Source: Coptodactyla brooksi (taxonomy: Eukaryota; Arthropoda; Insecta; Coleoptera; Scarabaeidae). Taken from it: a DNA stretch of 22,433 bases. The position numbers and the translations under genes are program-made. This document shows positions 1-9,778 of the stretch, piece after piece. The notes below the pieces were generated by a model. That model saw only the letters and a program-made list of their open reading frames with translations. It did not search any database and was not told the origin of the DNA. Position 1 is the first letter of the stretch, and each line of letters starts with the position of its first letter. The stretch covers positions 1 through 22,433 of the forward strand of contig JAWQRM010000466.1 in assembly GCA_033557675.1 (NCBI GenBank), in the 5' to 3' direction.

Positions 1-255
1 TTAAAAACTTCCTTTAACGTATTTGTTTGTTTGTAGGATGTTGGTTTGGGTTCGTTGGCAGTAGTTGTAGGTTCGGGAATTCAACTAGAACTCTTACGTA
101 AAACTATAAAATGTACTTTTATTACAATGTAGATGTACGCGGTACAGAATATAAGTACTGACTGTCTTTCGATAGACAATAGAGCGCTTATATACTATTT
201 TATTGCTTATTCAGCTATTCCTTTGTTCTAACTATACGTGGTGGCACATAACTTA

Positions 256-275
256 CATATATATATATATATATA
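256..275. repeat. (AT)n microsatellite
   Basis: This is an uninterrupted alternating AT run of about 20 bases inside an intron. No further function is visible. Confidence 0.8.
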
Positions 276-381
276 GGGTATATCTACTACTTTGTAACAA
301 TAGCTAGGACAAAATAGAACTCCTCAAAGCAAACAATTTTTCTTAGAACCATTTTTCAAGATGGTGCCTGCTTTAATTGCA

Positions 382-833
382 TTTTGAGGAGTACATTTTA
401 CTTTAATACATTTTTGTACTATCGGTTACTGTTTAAGCAAAATTTTGCTATTTTGCTGAGCACTACAAAATCAAATCAAACCCTACGATGTTGCTAAATG
501 TGTCTACGAATATTTTAAAAAGATGTCATGCGTGCCTAACAGCCAATGACAACGTGTTTGAATTTAAATTCAGAGACAATTAACAACCATCTTTGAATTT
601 AAATTGTTAAATAAATTGTTTATTCGTCATTCCTTATTTATCATCTTTAGGGGTAATATCTTTGAGAACCGCTACGGGTAAAATTGTTTATTCTACCTTT
701 TTCATATTGAATGTAGAGCTCGGTAAAGTAGAAGCCTCGTCATTCGCTAAGTCTACACCTATACTCTCAAAATCTTGCTTAAACAGTAACCGCTAGTACA
801 AAAATGTATTAAAGTAAAATGTACTCCTCAAAA
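382..833. mobile_element. MITE-like foldback element with 59-bp terminal inverted repeats
   Basis: Positions 382-440 and the reverse complement of 775-833 agree at 58 of 59 bases, starting TTTTGAGGAGTACATTTTAC; the single mismatch is near 422. The interior (about 330 bp) has no open frame. The near-perfect repeat suggests recent mobility or gene conversion. Sequence just outside the repeats is AT-rich on both sides (TTTAATT occurs near each end), so the target-site duplication and superfamily are not settled. The element lies in the intron upstream of 1801. Confidence 0.8.
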
Positions 834-1800
834 CGTAAATTTAATTTTTTCTAATATTTGGAATTTACTAGTGTCAAAAAGATGACCAAATACAAACAAT
901 TTACATTACCATTGCCACCCTAATTCGTTATCATGGCTAACTAGAAAAAATGAATTTAGCAGCGTATTATCCTAACAGCCGTTCACTCTCAAAATATAGC
1001 TCAATCCCAAGTTTAACAAAAAACTTTTCAAATAGAAATTTTAGAGCATATTTTGGAGATTTTAAACCTGTCTTGGTTTTAAAATCCATTGACCCATTTT
1101 CTCCATAGAAATAATGTAAGCAATTCAAGTCCCGAGATCTTGGAGACCAAAATTGTAGTCCTGCTCTAGCTATACAGTGTGCGCAAGAGATTCTTCAGTC
1201 ACAAAGGTAAATTAGCTTCAATAAAATGGCATTCAAACATAAAGGAAAGAAGTGGGATCTAATTAGAAAGCCATCAAGAATTAATTTGATTCTTGATTCT
1301 GAGCATTAAGAAGTAATTCCGAAACATAAAAGATTGATTTTAATATCGAATTTAAATTATTCTGCGCGATTTTTCTTTTACTTATATGTAGTTGTTTTGA
1401 AAGTTCATTTTAAGCTCGCTCCCCTAGAGAAGTTATTTTTAGAGTGCAGAAAATTGACTATATTTATTGAAGAGTTTACTATTGATTAAACCTACAATTA
1501 AACACAGAAAACATATTTGCGGAAAATCCTGAGGTGAGAGTACTTTGATTATTTTCGATCATTATTTATATCTTCTTAATAGATATAAATAATGAATGAT
1601 AACTTCTAACAAGTTTCTGCTTGAGAAGGAATATTTAAAAATGTCAGATGTGTATTATGTATGGAGGATATCCTTTAGGAGCGTATGTACTACCCTTAAC
1701 GTCTCCTTAACACTTATATATTAATTTGTAGAAAGAAGTTAGAACAAAAGTTACTAATTGAATCTTAAATGTTTTATATTATACTGAAAAATTATTTTAG
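834..1800 (+). other. Intron sequence upstream of the first visible exon
   Basis: This is AT-rich intron with no open frame or recognisable element, apart from a perfect 15-bp inverted repeat at 1559-1595. It ends with the splice acceptor at 1799-1800. The bases before 382 are likewise without a gene. Confidence 0.7.
1559..1595. repeat. Perfect 15-bp hairpin
   Basis: TCATTATTTATATCT (1559-1573) is exactly complementary to 1581-1595, with a 7-base loop. It is AT-only apart from one C/G pair and lies in an intron, 200 nt before the acceptor. Confidence 0.75.
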
Positions 1801-2432
1801 GTATCTCGACATTTAGCTGACCACAATGTTAATCCACTTCCATTAACCTGGGAAAAAGCACAACAAGTTTATGAATTCTTTTGTCCAGATGCTCTGCCGG
1901 AATTTGATTCATATAAAAGCATATCAATATCAGCAGAATTAGAACAGTTGTTACAAAGAATTTCATCACTTGTGCCAATTGAGAGTGATCCCCAACCACT
2001 AGTTGCAAAAGTGTCTGATTATGTCAATGGTAATGTGGACACTATTCCTGAGCCTGTAGAGTTTCCCATAAAAACTCGCTCAATGTACTATCTTCTTGGC
2101 GACTTTTACTTCAAACAAAGTGAAGTGAAAAGGAGTTATAAATACTTTATATTGGATTTATGCATAAATCCATTCCGTGTGGATACTTGGGCCTGTTTAG
2201 CTTTGGGAATCGCTAGCCAATTGGAATCCAAACTCAATCACTGCGAAAGATTTAAGTCAGAGATGGAATTTCTGGATATGGCACAAAGTGCTCAAGTTTG
2301 TTTTAAACAAGCACTATCTTTTGCAAGTGATCATATTACACTGTGGATTGAATATGGATCATTTGAATATATGGTGCACTCATTTTGTTCACGAGTATTA
2401 AAATATGATTCAGAAACGTTGAGCATGGAGAA
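1801..2432 (+). CDS. CABIN1: CABIN1-like protein, first exon in window (TPR region)
   Basis: This internal exon codes for 210 residues plus two bases. It follows an acceptor ending TTATTTTAG at 1800 and starts in phase 0. The reading contains LPLTWEKAQQVYEFF and LPEFDSYK, then a TPR-like helical pair (YYLLGDFYFKQSE, NPFRVDTWACLALG) and LWIEYGSFEYMVHSF. These match, in order, the conserved central part of animal CABIN1, a TPR scaffold that binds calcineurin and, in vertebrates, works with HIRA and ubinuclein in replication-independent H3.3 deposition in the nucleus. The open frame runs on to a stop at 2458-2460, so I place the donor at AA|GTATGA (2433). Earlier exons lie upstream of the window. 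The family call is strong; the in-vivo role in this species is inferred. Confidence 0.93.
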
Positions 2433-2483
2433 GTATGACACAATATACATAAATGAATAATAAGTAACTGCTGTTGGTTTTAG

Positions 2484-2673
2484 GTTTGATATGCTAGAGA
2501 ATAAAAAAGATACCTTACTAGATAGTTCTGGAACTAGTTTCCTCAGAGCGTTGCAATTACATCAGCCTGATTTGTGTGAGATTGACGAACGATGGCTCTA
2601 TCACTATATGCTTGGAAAAATTGCTCAAAAAAGACAAAAGGAACCTTCTGAATATCTCCAACACTACCTTACG
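2484..2673 (+). CDS. CABIN1: CABIN1-like protein, exon 2 of those visible
   Basis: The exon begins after TTTTAG at 2483 and completes a split Lys codon (AA|G). It contributes residues to about 274 of the visible protein, including FDMLENKKD and WLYHYMLGKIAQKRQ, and ends HYLT at the donor ACG|GTATGT in phase 0. The WLIHYMLGK-type block is one of the most conserved stretches of CABIN1 and belongs to the TPR superhelix. The preceding intron is only 51 nt, short but normal for insects. Confidence 0.93.
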
Positions 2674-2966
2674 GTATGTATATAATTTTGCTTTTGCATA
2701 ACAGCTACAGGACATACATACAATAAACAATGAAATACGTTGGCAGTTTCAAAAAATTTCATTTTATTTGAAACAGAAAAGTATTAAAAATAATTATTTG
2801 CAAAACATATGCAACGCTGCCGTGCAATTTTGATAGAACAACTAGCGTGTTTTCACTCTTTAAATATTTCGTTATTCACTGAATCATAGTAAAGTTGTGG
2901 TTTTGGAACTTTCGACTAGTAACAAAGTTAAACAATGTTACCGCTATACCAAAACTGAAAAATAAT

Positions 2967-3010
2967 TGCACGACACACGTTTCGCCAACCAAATTAGCTT
3001 CATCAGGAGC
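2967..3010 (-). ncRNA. Hammerhead-like motif, copy 1 left arm
   Basis: Read on the - strand: stem I GCTC (3010-3007), core CTGATGA (3006-3000), stem II GCTAA/TTGGC, GAAAC (2983-2979), a 4-base loop and GTC (2974-2972). Both catalytic boxes match the hammerhead consensus CUGANGA and GAAA. Stem I has a mismatch and one unpaired base precedes stem II, so self-cleavage is uncertain. Confidence 0.45.
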
Positions 3011-3030
3011 GATGGAAGATTATGTTAATC

Positions 3031-3074
3031 GCTCCTGATAACGGCTACCTGGTTAGTGAAATCTGCGTCGAGCA
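3031..3074 (+). ncRNA. Hammerhead-like motif, copy 1 right arm (degenerate)
   Basis: Stem I GCTC (3031-3034) pairs perfectly with GAGC (3070-3073), and GTC sits at 3067-3069. The core is CTGATAA, which loses the conserved G, and GAAAC has become GAAAT (3058-3062). I expect it to be inactive. Confidence 0.35.
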
Positions 3075-3520
3075 GGTATTTTTCAGTTTTGGCGTAATGT
3101 ATGATATTGTTTAACTCTAAGTCATAGTAACAAACCTAAAAAGTAAGTACCACTAAAAATGTTTAAACTAATTAGTAGTGAAGAGTACCTAAGTATCAAG
3201 TAGGCCATGAAATAATAGCTTATTGTTCAAAATAACGTTTTGTGAACCCTCTTTTGTAAGTAAGAAATGCCTTTTGTAAAATATTAAGCCTATGGTGTCT
3301 ACAATTTTAATAGTTTCTTATTTCTGAAACATACCTTCTAATCATTTCTAGATGCTATTAATAATCAGTTGTTTCTATCTAATTAATCAACTTAAATCAG
3401 TCTGGGAGGATTTTACCCAGTGATGACTTCAGCCTAGGAAAGTCAATTTGTACTTTATGCGCTCATGAGCAAGAACGCTAAATTTTGTACAACATTTACA
3501 GTAGTTCTTTTTGTTTGCAG

Positions 3521-3980
3521 GGAATGGCATTCCTGCATGAAAATAAAGCGACTTACCCAGATAAAATCAATTACACCAATCCACAGCATTTATCTGTAGA
3601 GACTCTAGAAATTCATTACAGAATAAATGCATCTATTATAAAATACTTAGAACTACATGAAGGTAAACCAATACCTGAAGCTATTGGCAAAATGTTTAGT
3701 CAATGTTTGGATGCTGCCAGTATTCCAAAACCTGGAGAAAGACCAGATATTGAATCTGAACCACAAAATACTACCCTCAGTACTTCTGAACAGCCGGTTG
3801 TAATAAAAACAGTACAAAATGAAGAAAAGAAAGAAAAAACTGAAGCTAAAGATCAATTATTAACTGATGTTAGAAAATGTCTGGATGACATGTTGAGGCA
3901 ACTTGAAAGAGAACCGGTAGCAATAACAACTGCATTGGAGGATTCAGATGAAGATATTCTTAACATGAGAGATGAAAATG
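3521..3980 (+). CDS. CABIN1: CABIN1-like protein, exon 3 of those visible
   Basis: The acceptor is TTTGTTTGCAG at 3520 and the exon starts in phase 0. The first half (GMAFLHENKATYPDKINY, NPQHLSVETLEIHYRINASI) is the continuation of the conserved helical repeat region of CABIN1. The second half turns charged and low in complexity: Ser/Thr/Gln-rich, then a Lys/Glu run (NEEKKEKTEAK), then an acidic stretch (EDSDEDIL). It ends with one carried base (AAT G|GTAGTT). The boundary between fold and linker falls near residue 60 of this exon, as in the vertebrate protein, where a long variable linker follows. Confidence 0.92.
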
Positions 3981-4033
3981 GTAGTTATACTTGTAATTAT
4001 CACACACTTTTTGTCCACATGCTTCTCTTATAG

Positions 4034-4230
4034 ATAAGAAAAGAGATGTTCAGGAGATCATGGAAGAAATGATGAAAGCAACTATGGAGAAACAACTTGA
4101 CCATAATGACGATTCTGATATTGTAGTGCAAGAGGTAACAATTTCTCCTCAAGGAGACAAGGATATAAAGATGGAACCTAAAGAAGTTAAAGATTCAAGT
4201 TCAGAAAGAAGCGATGAAAATAATATCAGA
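4034..4230 (+). CDS. CABIN1: CABIN1-like protein, exon 4 of those visible
   Basis: The acceptor CTTATAG ends at 4033 and the exon completes a Gly/Asp-type split codon (G|AT). The translation is charged and probably disordered: DKKRDVQEIMEEMMKAT, then DDSDIVVQEVTISPQG and an Asp/Lys/Ser-rich end. It joins in frame to both neighbours and the flanking introns are only 53 and 56 nt, which supports real splicing over chance. The sequence itself is not conserved enough to identify a motif. The donor is AGA|GTAGGT in phase 0. Confidence 0.88.
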
Positions 4231-4286
4231 GTAGGTTTGCTTGGTTTGAAAATGTATGTATCTTGTGTATAATCCTATTTTCTCAG

Positions 4287-4452
4287 AAATCGACAGAAGG
4301 AAGTTCTTCAACTTCTAGTAGTTCTAGTGATAGTGACAGTTCAGATTCAGACAGTGATGATTCCAGCAGTTCTTCATCATCTAGTTCATCAGGGAATAAT
4401 GGTAACCTTACGGGGAATGAAATACTTGCACTAACAGATCAATGTATTTTGG
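4287..4452 (+). CDS. CABIN1: CABIN1-like protein, exon 5 of those visible (Ser/Asp tract)
   Basis: The acceptor TTTTCTCAG ends at 4286. The exon encodes a striking Ser and Ser-Asp tract of about 40 residues (SDSDSSDSDSDD followed by ten Ser), a dense set of potential CK2 sites, then GNEILALTDQCILG. The last part matches the start of the second conserved CABIN1 block (TEQCI in human). The donor is G|GTAAGT at 4453, a full consensus, with one base carried into the next exon 4 kb downstream. Confidence 0.91.
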
Positions 4453-4476
4453 GTAAGTAATACACATAAAATGAGA

Positions 4477-4506
4477 CTTGCACTATCCGGTCTTGGATAG
4501 TGCAAG
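4477..4506. repeat. Perfect 12-bp hairpin just inside the LINE-bearing intron
   Basis: CTTGCACTATCC (4477-4488) is exactly complementary to 4495-4506, with a 6-base loop. It starts 24 nt after the donor at 4453. It could be the end of a small insertion or the outer edge of the LINE 5' region. Confidence 0.7.
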
Positions 4507-4859
4507 CAGTAGAAGCAGTGCTCCGAAATTAAACCCAAAATTGGGGAGGTATCGAGTCGACTGTTTTTAGCGGTGTGCTAGGGAATCATGGAAGGGATAA
4601 GCAGGTATATCAGTAAGGTAAAAACGTTTAGGATCCCAACGGAAAATAATTATAACTAAGTAAGTTGTTTTGCGCTAAGTGTAATATAACCTCCGAGGGG
4701 ACTGTCCAGGTTCCGTTGCTAGCACGGTGTGCACGTTCGTTCGGTGGAGCAGGACAGAGCCGTTCTTAGGTAAGCTAACGCGTTGGGAACAGATGAGACT
4801 AGGCAAACGGTACGATATATGTTGGAACGTGAACTGCGGTACAATAGCGATAGCTCGTG

Positions 4860-5526
4860 CACCGATAAACAGAAAATGAAAGGGAAAGATGAGCAAAAGG
4901 ACATCTTTCGAAAATCTAAGAAAATGGCCAGAACTCCAATGAAAGAAACCAAACAGTAACAGAAGAAGGGATGGTAGAAACAAGGGATATGCGCCGAGAA
5001 AGGGAGGAGGATATGAAAGATTGAAGGGGATGTTTAAGGTGATGATGGAGCAGATGCACCAAATGGCAGAGTAGTAGAAACTGTACTGGAAAGAAATAAG
5101 TGTAGTGACAGAAGAAAATAAGAAATTAAAGGAGAAGGTGGAAGTAATAGTAAGAAGCAAAGGAGGATAGAGAGAATGGAAGGTCTGGAAAAGAAAAATA
5201 ACATGGTCATAAAAGGACAGAACTTTCATGGCCCAAACATAGAAAGGGAGGGTAAAGCTTTTTTGATACATAAGATGGGAATAAGGACGAATGTGAATGA
5301 GGCAAGAGAAATAGTACCAAAAAGTAGCACTAACATCACAGTGATTAGGCTGGCAAACTGGACTCAAAGGGAAAGTAATGGCACAGAAGCGAAGATTGGA
5401 AGGGACAGAAGTATACATAGGCTACACCAAGAAGGAGAGAGAAGCACAAATGAAGATAAGACATATAATAAGCTCGAGCGGAAAGGAGGAGCGAGAGAAA
5501 GGTTAAAATCGCCTTTAGAAAACTAA
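4860..5526 (+). pseudogene. LINE ORF1-like remnant (coiled coil)
   Basis: The clearest open part is 5176-5526. It reads RMEGLEKKNNMVIKGQNFHG, then NEAREIVPKSS and VIRLANWTQRE. This is the layout of insect LINE ORF1 proteins: a Lys/Glu-rich coiled coil, the phrase NN-V-I-G, then a small RNA-binding fold. Upstream, similar charged sequence is broken by stops around 4960-5160. Confidence 0.65.
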
Positions 5527-5739
5527 TTGCAGGTGAGGAAGTGTGGATTTGGAATGACAAGGAATATAAGCTGAAATAAAGGAGAGAGGAACGGACAAAC
5601 AAAAAACTTTGAAAGATTAAGAGAGAAGGAAAAGGATTATTTTCAGCATGAAAACAATAAGACATATACAGCAACAAAGGACGTGATTGAGGGAAACATA
5701 AAGGATGAAAAGGTAAAAGGGAACAAGATAGACAGGAAA

Positions 5740-6568
5740 GGGACACTGGTTATGGACACTTGGAATATGTGGGGCACGAATGCATTAGGATGCATGAAAA
5801 ATCTAATTAAGGACAGAAAAAAATACAGGGTAGAGACCTTAGCGCTACATGGAACAAACCATTTGGGATCGGAGATTGCAGAAATGGAAGATGTAAAGTT
5901 CTTCAAAAGCAGAGGGAACAATAGGAGGCTGGAAATAGATTTTATGGTGCGAGGTGGAATTAAAGAAGGTTATGGCACTTAATGTCAGTCATTATTAATA
6001 TCAGAAAAATTATGAGTACTGCGGTTAAAGCGAGAAAAACGTAATGGTAATATTATCAACTTACACACTCCATCGGAATAAAAAGATAGTAGAAAAAAGG
6101 ACATACTCTATGAACTGGTAGAAAGTGTACAAGTTGCCAAGAGCTGATACTACAATAGTTTTGGGAGATTATAATGTGAAGTTGGGAAAAGACGATACTT
6201 ATGTGCCAAGTATAGGAAAGCACAGTAAGCACGAGGAAGCAAATGGTAATGGACAACAAGCAATACATTTTGCGGTGGGGAGAAATATGATAATACGGAG
6301 TATGCAGTTTGAACAGAAGGAAATACAGAAAGGAAGATGGGTGGCCCCGAACGATAAAACGATAAATCAAATCGATCATGTATTAATTGAAAACCTACAT
6401 AGGACCTTGATCAAGAACATAGAGTATGAGAGGGGCAGATGTGCATTCAGACTATTTTCTAGTCAGGCTCAACTGCTCGATGGAAATGGATACAAAGGGC
6501 AAAGAAAAGCAAACCCAAGGCAGCAAACAAAGTCAGCGAAACCTATGGGGAGATGGAGAGTGGTTTAA
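5740..6568 (+). pseudogene. LINE ORF2 endonuclease remnant
   Basis: At 5683-5982 a frame reads DTWNMWGTNALGCMKNLIKD and ETLALHGTNHLGSEIAEME, the N-terminal half of an APE-type endonuclease. The usual catalytic Glu in the Q-E-T position is replaced (LHGTN). A second frame from 6125 holds IVLGDYNVKLG (GD-N box), GKHSKHEEANGNGQQ and NQIDHVLIE (the D-H end motif). A frameshift near 5980-6120 separates the halves. It cannot make one protein. Confidence 0.8.
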
Positions 6569-6999
6569 ATGCACAGGGAAACGTGACCGAAATGAAGGCA
6601 AAGTGGGGAAATGTCAAGAAATTGATTGAAGGAATTATTAAAAATGTTATACTAAGTGAGAGGAAGAGACGTAAGGGAAATGAATGGTTTGATGAAGAGT
6701 GCAAAGAAATAGCGGAAAGATAGGAATGTATAAGATAATTGGTTTTGCAAAATAGCAGTGAAAGAAACATATATTGAAATAAGGAGGGAAATAAGGGCAA
6801 TGTACGGAAGAAAGAAAAGAACATCTATGGAGAATAGGCTCAGACATATCGAAGAAACATTTAAGAATAAAGAAGTCAGATCCTTCTTCCAGGAGGTGAG
6901 AAAAATGGGATTAGGTTATCAGAAAAGAAGCAAGTATTGTAGAAATAGGGAAGGGTACTTGATATATAACCCAGTAGAAGTGCTAGAAAGATGGAAATA

Positions 7000-7900
7000 A
7001 CATTTTGTGAAGTTGCTAAACAATGCAAATCAATATTAACATGCCATGACAAGGGCTGGTGAGGAGTAGGATGGGGTAGATGTGGAGGAACCAATAATGG
7101 AAGAGGTTGAAGCGGTGATACTAAGGAGGAAGAACAAGAAGACCTCACTAGAGAGCAAAATAACGGTAGAGATGCTGAAAGCAGGGGGAACAAGGCTGGC
7201 AAAATAAATTTATGAACTGATTAAAATCGTCATGGGGGCACAGAAAATGCTATCGGATTGGTGCAAAGTTCTAGTATACGTGCTTTATAAGAATGGAGAT
7301 AGTACAAAATCTGAAAATTATTGAATATTGCGTTGCTGGATACAATTTGCAAGATAATGGCGACTACCATAAGAATCGGGCTCAATGTACATGAAGAAAG
7401 AATACTGAGGGAGTATCAGGGAGGATTTAGAGGTAACAACTCAATGATAGATCAAATATTCACCATTAAGAAACGACAGACAACGAGCTACAAGTATAAG
7501 ACAGTAGTATATGCACTGTTAATAGACTTCTGACAAGCATATGATATAATCGACAGACTGCAGTTATAGCAAGCGATGAGAGAGTTGAGGGTATCTGCAA
7601 AACTGACGCAGTTGGTGAGGATGACGCTGACATATGGAGAACAAGGTGAACTGGGAAGGTGATATGACGTTTGGGTTTGAGGTGACGACCTGACATTGCT
7701 TGCGAAATTCAAGAAAAAACTAAAAAGAACAGTACAAAGACAATGGGAAGAGGCAGCAGAACTAGACCTAATCATACATCAGGATAAAACAAAGTACATG
7801 GTGATGGGGAAAACGAGGCAGGCAGAGAACCTGACGGTACACATAAAAGACGAAGAATGTGAGAACGCGGAAAACGCTGAACAGGATCTATGAAGGACGA
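7000..7900 (+). pseudogene. LINE ORF2 reverse transcriptase remnant with internal deletion
   Basis: The fingers and early palm are readable at about 7320-7640 (ALLDTICKIMATTI, EYQGGFRGNNSMIDQIFTI, ALLIDF-stop-QAYDIID, LVRMTLTYG). The block that should hold RQGDPLSP and most of the catalytic YADD region is missing: the frame jumps to GDDLTLLAKFKKKL at about 7690, then LDLIIHQDKTKYMVMG. Several in-frame stops confirm that it is dead. Confidence 0.8.
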
Positions 7901-7945
7901 AATACAGAGGAAGGATGAGTAAGAAGAACAAACGACGAATTACAA

Positions 7946-8200
7946 TTGTTGCATGGAGAACCAAGCATAACAAGTGTCAAGACGCAAAGGCTAAGATGGT
8001 TGGATCCTATTGAAAGGTTACGTAGGGAAAGGATGACGAAAATAGTGCTACAGAGGGTGTCAATTACCAAGAAAAGGAAAGGGTGCCTGAGAAAGAAATG
8101 GTCGTATAGCATAATGGAGGACCAGGTGGACCATGCACATGAGGGACTGGTAAGAGAAGGCACAGGAAAGAATGAAGAAGAAAGCTTTCAAGGCCTGTAG
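7946..8200 (+). pseudogene. LINE ORF2 C-terminal segment
   Basis: TQRLRWLDPIERLRRERMTK and CLRKKW match the usual C-terminal LINE end (RLRWLGHVERM, GRPRKRW, WR-KAQDR). The last residues before the stop are ESFQGL. Non-LTR sequence stops shortly after, near 8210. No clear poly(A) or microsatellite tail is seen. Confidence 0.75.
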
Positions 8201-8495
8201 AGCATATTGTTTATTTAATACATATAAATTTGTTTTTATTGAAATACAGTCTATGGGAACTGTATGTAACTTGATAGCAAATTTTATTATATTCTACTAG
8301 TTTAATGCCTTAACTTTGTATTCGGATGTAAGCTCTTTCTTATTTTTACCTTAAGGAAAAAGTATTTTATTCACAAAAATGTTCAATATTGAGATTTTAA
8401 TATATCTTGGTGAAACTGTTTTTCAAATTCCCAAATAATAAGTATTTTTCCATATAATTATATTTTTGGCATCTGAATTTGAACTTTTATTTTAG

Positions 8496-8689
8496 GTCTG
8501 GAAGAATGCATACGACGTTTGCCCCAAAATTATAAAGCCCTCTATAGATTAGCACATATGTATTTTCATTGCCCTAAACGCAAAGATCTTACAAAGTGCC
8601 GGCAGTTGTTCCTTGGAGAATATAAATGTAAGAATGGAGTGCTTGTGTCAGGATTGTTTGCTGAACGAAAAGCAAATAATTTCTTTAAT
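8496..8689 (+). CDS. CABIN1: CABIN1-like protein, exon 6 of those visible
   Basis: After a 4,043-nt intron that holds a LINE, the acceptor TATTTTAG (8495) restores the split Gly codon. The translation LEECIRRLPQNYKALYRLAH and GLFAERKANNFFN follows the human CABIN1 order (a TPR helix pair with HYKSLYRLA, then GLFCERNKTNFFN). This is strong evidence that the long intron is spliced and the gene is intact on both sides. The donor AAT|GTAAGT is in phase 0. Confidence 0.95.
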
Positions 8690-8779
8690 GTAAGTTTTTG
8701 TACAGCTTTGCATATATAAATATTTGTATTGTTCAACAGTATTTGTCATGTACTAACTTGTTTTTTTTTTTCTTTTTAG

Positions 8780-8943
8780 GGAGTGTGGCGTATTCCTTCT
8801 AGTGAAATTGATAGACCAGGATCTTTAGCTGCCCATATAGGAAGATGTGTAACTCTTTTGCTACAAATTTTGCATGATACAAATGACTATAAGACTTTGT
8901 TAGATGTGTGTTTACAATTACGCAAAGTTCCTGATGCTGATAA
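8780..8943 (+). CDS. CABIN1: CABIN1-like protein, exon 7 of those visible
   Basis: A long pyrimidine tract precedes the acceptor CTTTTTAG (8779). The exon begins GVWRIPSSEIDRPGSLAAH, one of the best conserved CABIN1 signatures (human GIWRIPVDEIDRPGSF). Helices LLLQILHDTNDYKTLL and VCLQLRKVPDADK follow. The donor is AA|GTATGT at 8944, with a Lys codon completed in the next exon. Confidence 0.95.
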
Positions 8944-9694
8944 GTATGTATTTAGATTATTACCTATAAACCATTCACAATCTACTCGTATTTACTGACA
9001 AAGAGGTTGTTTTATGATGAAAAATAATATACTATATATGCTAATATAACATTTGCCATACATGAATTTGAATTTCAGTTTTCATCCACTGTCAGCTCAC
9101 AAAAAGCTTAACAACGATCTTCACAATGGCTTCATAATTTTTTGATTACACCATAATAGTTGGTATTGCTAATATTGCTAGTATAGACTATTTGATATAT
9201 GTGTTTAGAAATGTATGTACACTGAAAAATAAGGAAAATTTTAAAAAATGTATTCAAATTTCTCATCGAAAAGCAACATATGCAAATTTGTTGCTTTTCA
9301 TATTTTCATAATGCAAATTCTTCATTTCATTTTCTCTATAAGGAAAATATCGCCAAGCATACCTAAACATATCAAACTTTTTTGATAGCCAACAATAAGG
9401 TAAGCATCCAAAATGACTACCAAAGGAAACATACATTAGGGACAAACCTACAACAATAACAAATTGTGACAATTGAACTTATACAACTTGCGAAATTAAA
9501 AACATTTCATATATTTTTTACCAAGTTCTTGTATAGCCATTTATGGAAAATCATGTTTTTCCAGTTTTCGCTTATAACTTGAAATCTACAGTTGGGCCAA
9601 TTTTATGTTCACCATCAGTTTTCTCATTGAAAAGTATCCCAGGTTTGTGAAAATGGTTATTTGATATCTCCGGAAATAAAAAAAGTTTTTGCTA
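8944..9694 (+). other. Intron sequence before foldback repeat copy 2
   Basis: No gene or known element is seen. It contains a perfect 11-bp hairpin (GAAAAGCAACA at 9268-9278 against 9289-9299, 10-base loop). Confidence 0.6.
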
Positions 9695-9723
9695 TGGGAC
9701 TACACCGAAACCGAAAAATAATT

Positions 9724-9767
9724 ACTCAACACTCGTTTCGTTAATCAAATTAGCATTATCAGGAGTG
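9724..9767 (-). ncRNA. Hammerhead-like motif, copy 2 left arm
   Basis: On the - strand stem I is ACTC (9767-9764) against GAGT (9727-9724), a perfect match that differs from the GCTC/GAGC of the right arm by a compensatory pair change. The core is CTGATAA (9763-9757), GAAAC is at 9739-9735 and the triplet is GTT (9730-9728). The conserved core G is lost. Confidence 0.4.
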
Positions 9768-9778
9768 AGAAGAGAAAG

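Larger units (their letters stand above)
2889..3121. repeat. Foldback repeat copy 1 with two hammerhead-like arms
   Basis: Two arms diverge from a centre near 3020. Each arm runs outward through GCTCCTGAT, a hairpin, GTGAAA or GCGAAA, a GTC triplet, and then A/T-rich sequence with TTTTTCAGTTTTGG. The left arm continues into sequence shared with copy 2 (GTTTAACTTTGTT-like), to about 2889. A 9-base direct repeat TCATAGTAA at 2884-2892 and 3122-3130 might be a target-site duplication. The repeat occupies the 847-nt intron 2674-3520. No protein is encoded. Confidence 0.75.
4510..8210 (+). mobile_element. Decayed non-LTR retrotransposon (LINE), sense to the host gene
   Basis: A strongly purine-rich insert fills most of the 4453-8495 intron. 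It carries, in order, an ORF1-like segment (about 4860-5526), an apurinic-type endonuclease (about 5740-6450), a reverse transcriptase (about 7000-7560), an RT-to-end segment (7690-7890) and a C-terminal segment ending FQGL at 8200. The endonuclease (DTWNMWGTN, NQIDHVLIE) and the RT (ALLDTICKIMATTI, EYQGGFRGNNSMIDQIFTI) resemble insect LINEs often labelled craniofacial development protein 2-like. There are many stops and frameshifts. The 5' boundary is uncertain (4510-4680). I cannot fix the clade. Confidence 0.85.

Noticed and set aside
35..120. Possible exon or LTR at the window start (TTTGTTTGTAG before GATGTTGG)
   Set aside because: The acceptor-like sequence is followed by 31 open codons with no CABIN1 similarity, and no partner LTR or primer-binding site is visible.
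2433..2470. Using the donor at TAA|GTAACT (2463) for the first exon
   Set aside because: It lies after the in-frame stop at 2458-2460; the donor at 2433 keeps phase with the next exon and the CABIN1 alignment.
4675..5418. 247-codon open frame on the - strand
   Set aside because: It is antisense to the purine-rich LINE ORF1 region, so long - strand frames are a composition effect; the sequence is Ser/Phe/Leu-rich with no domain.
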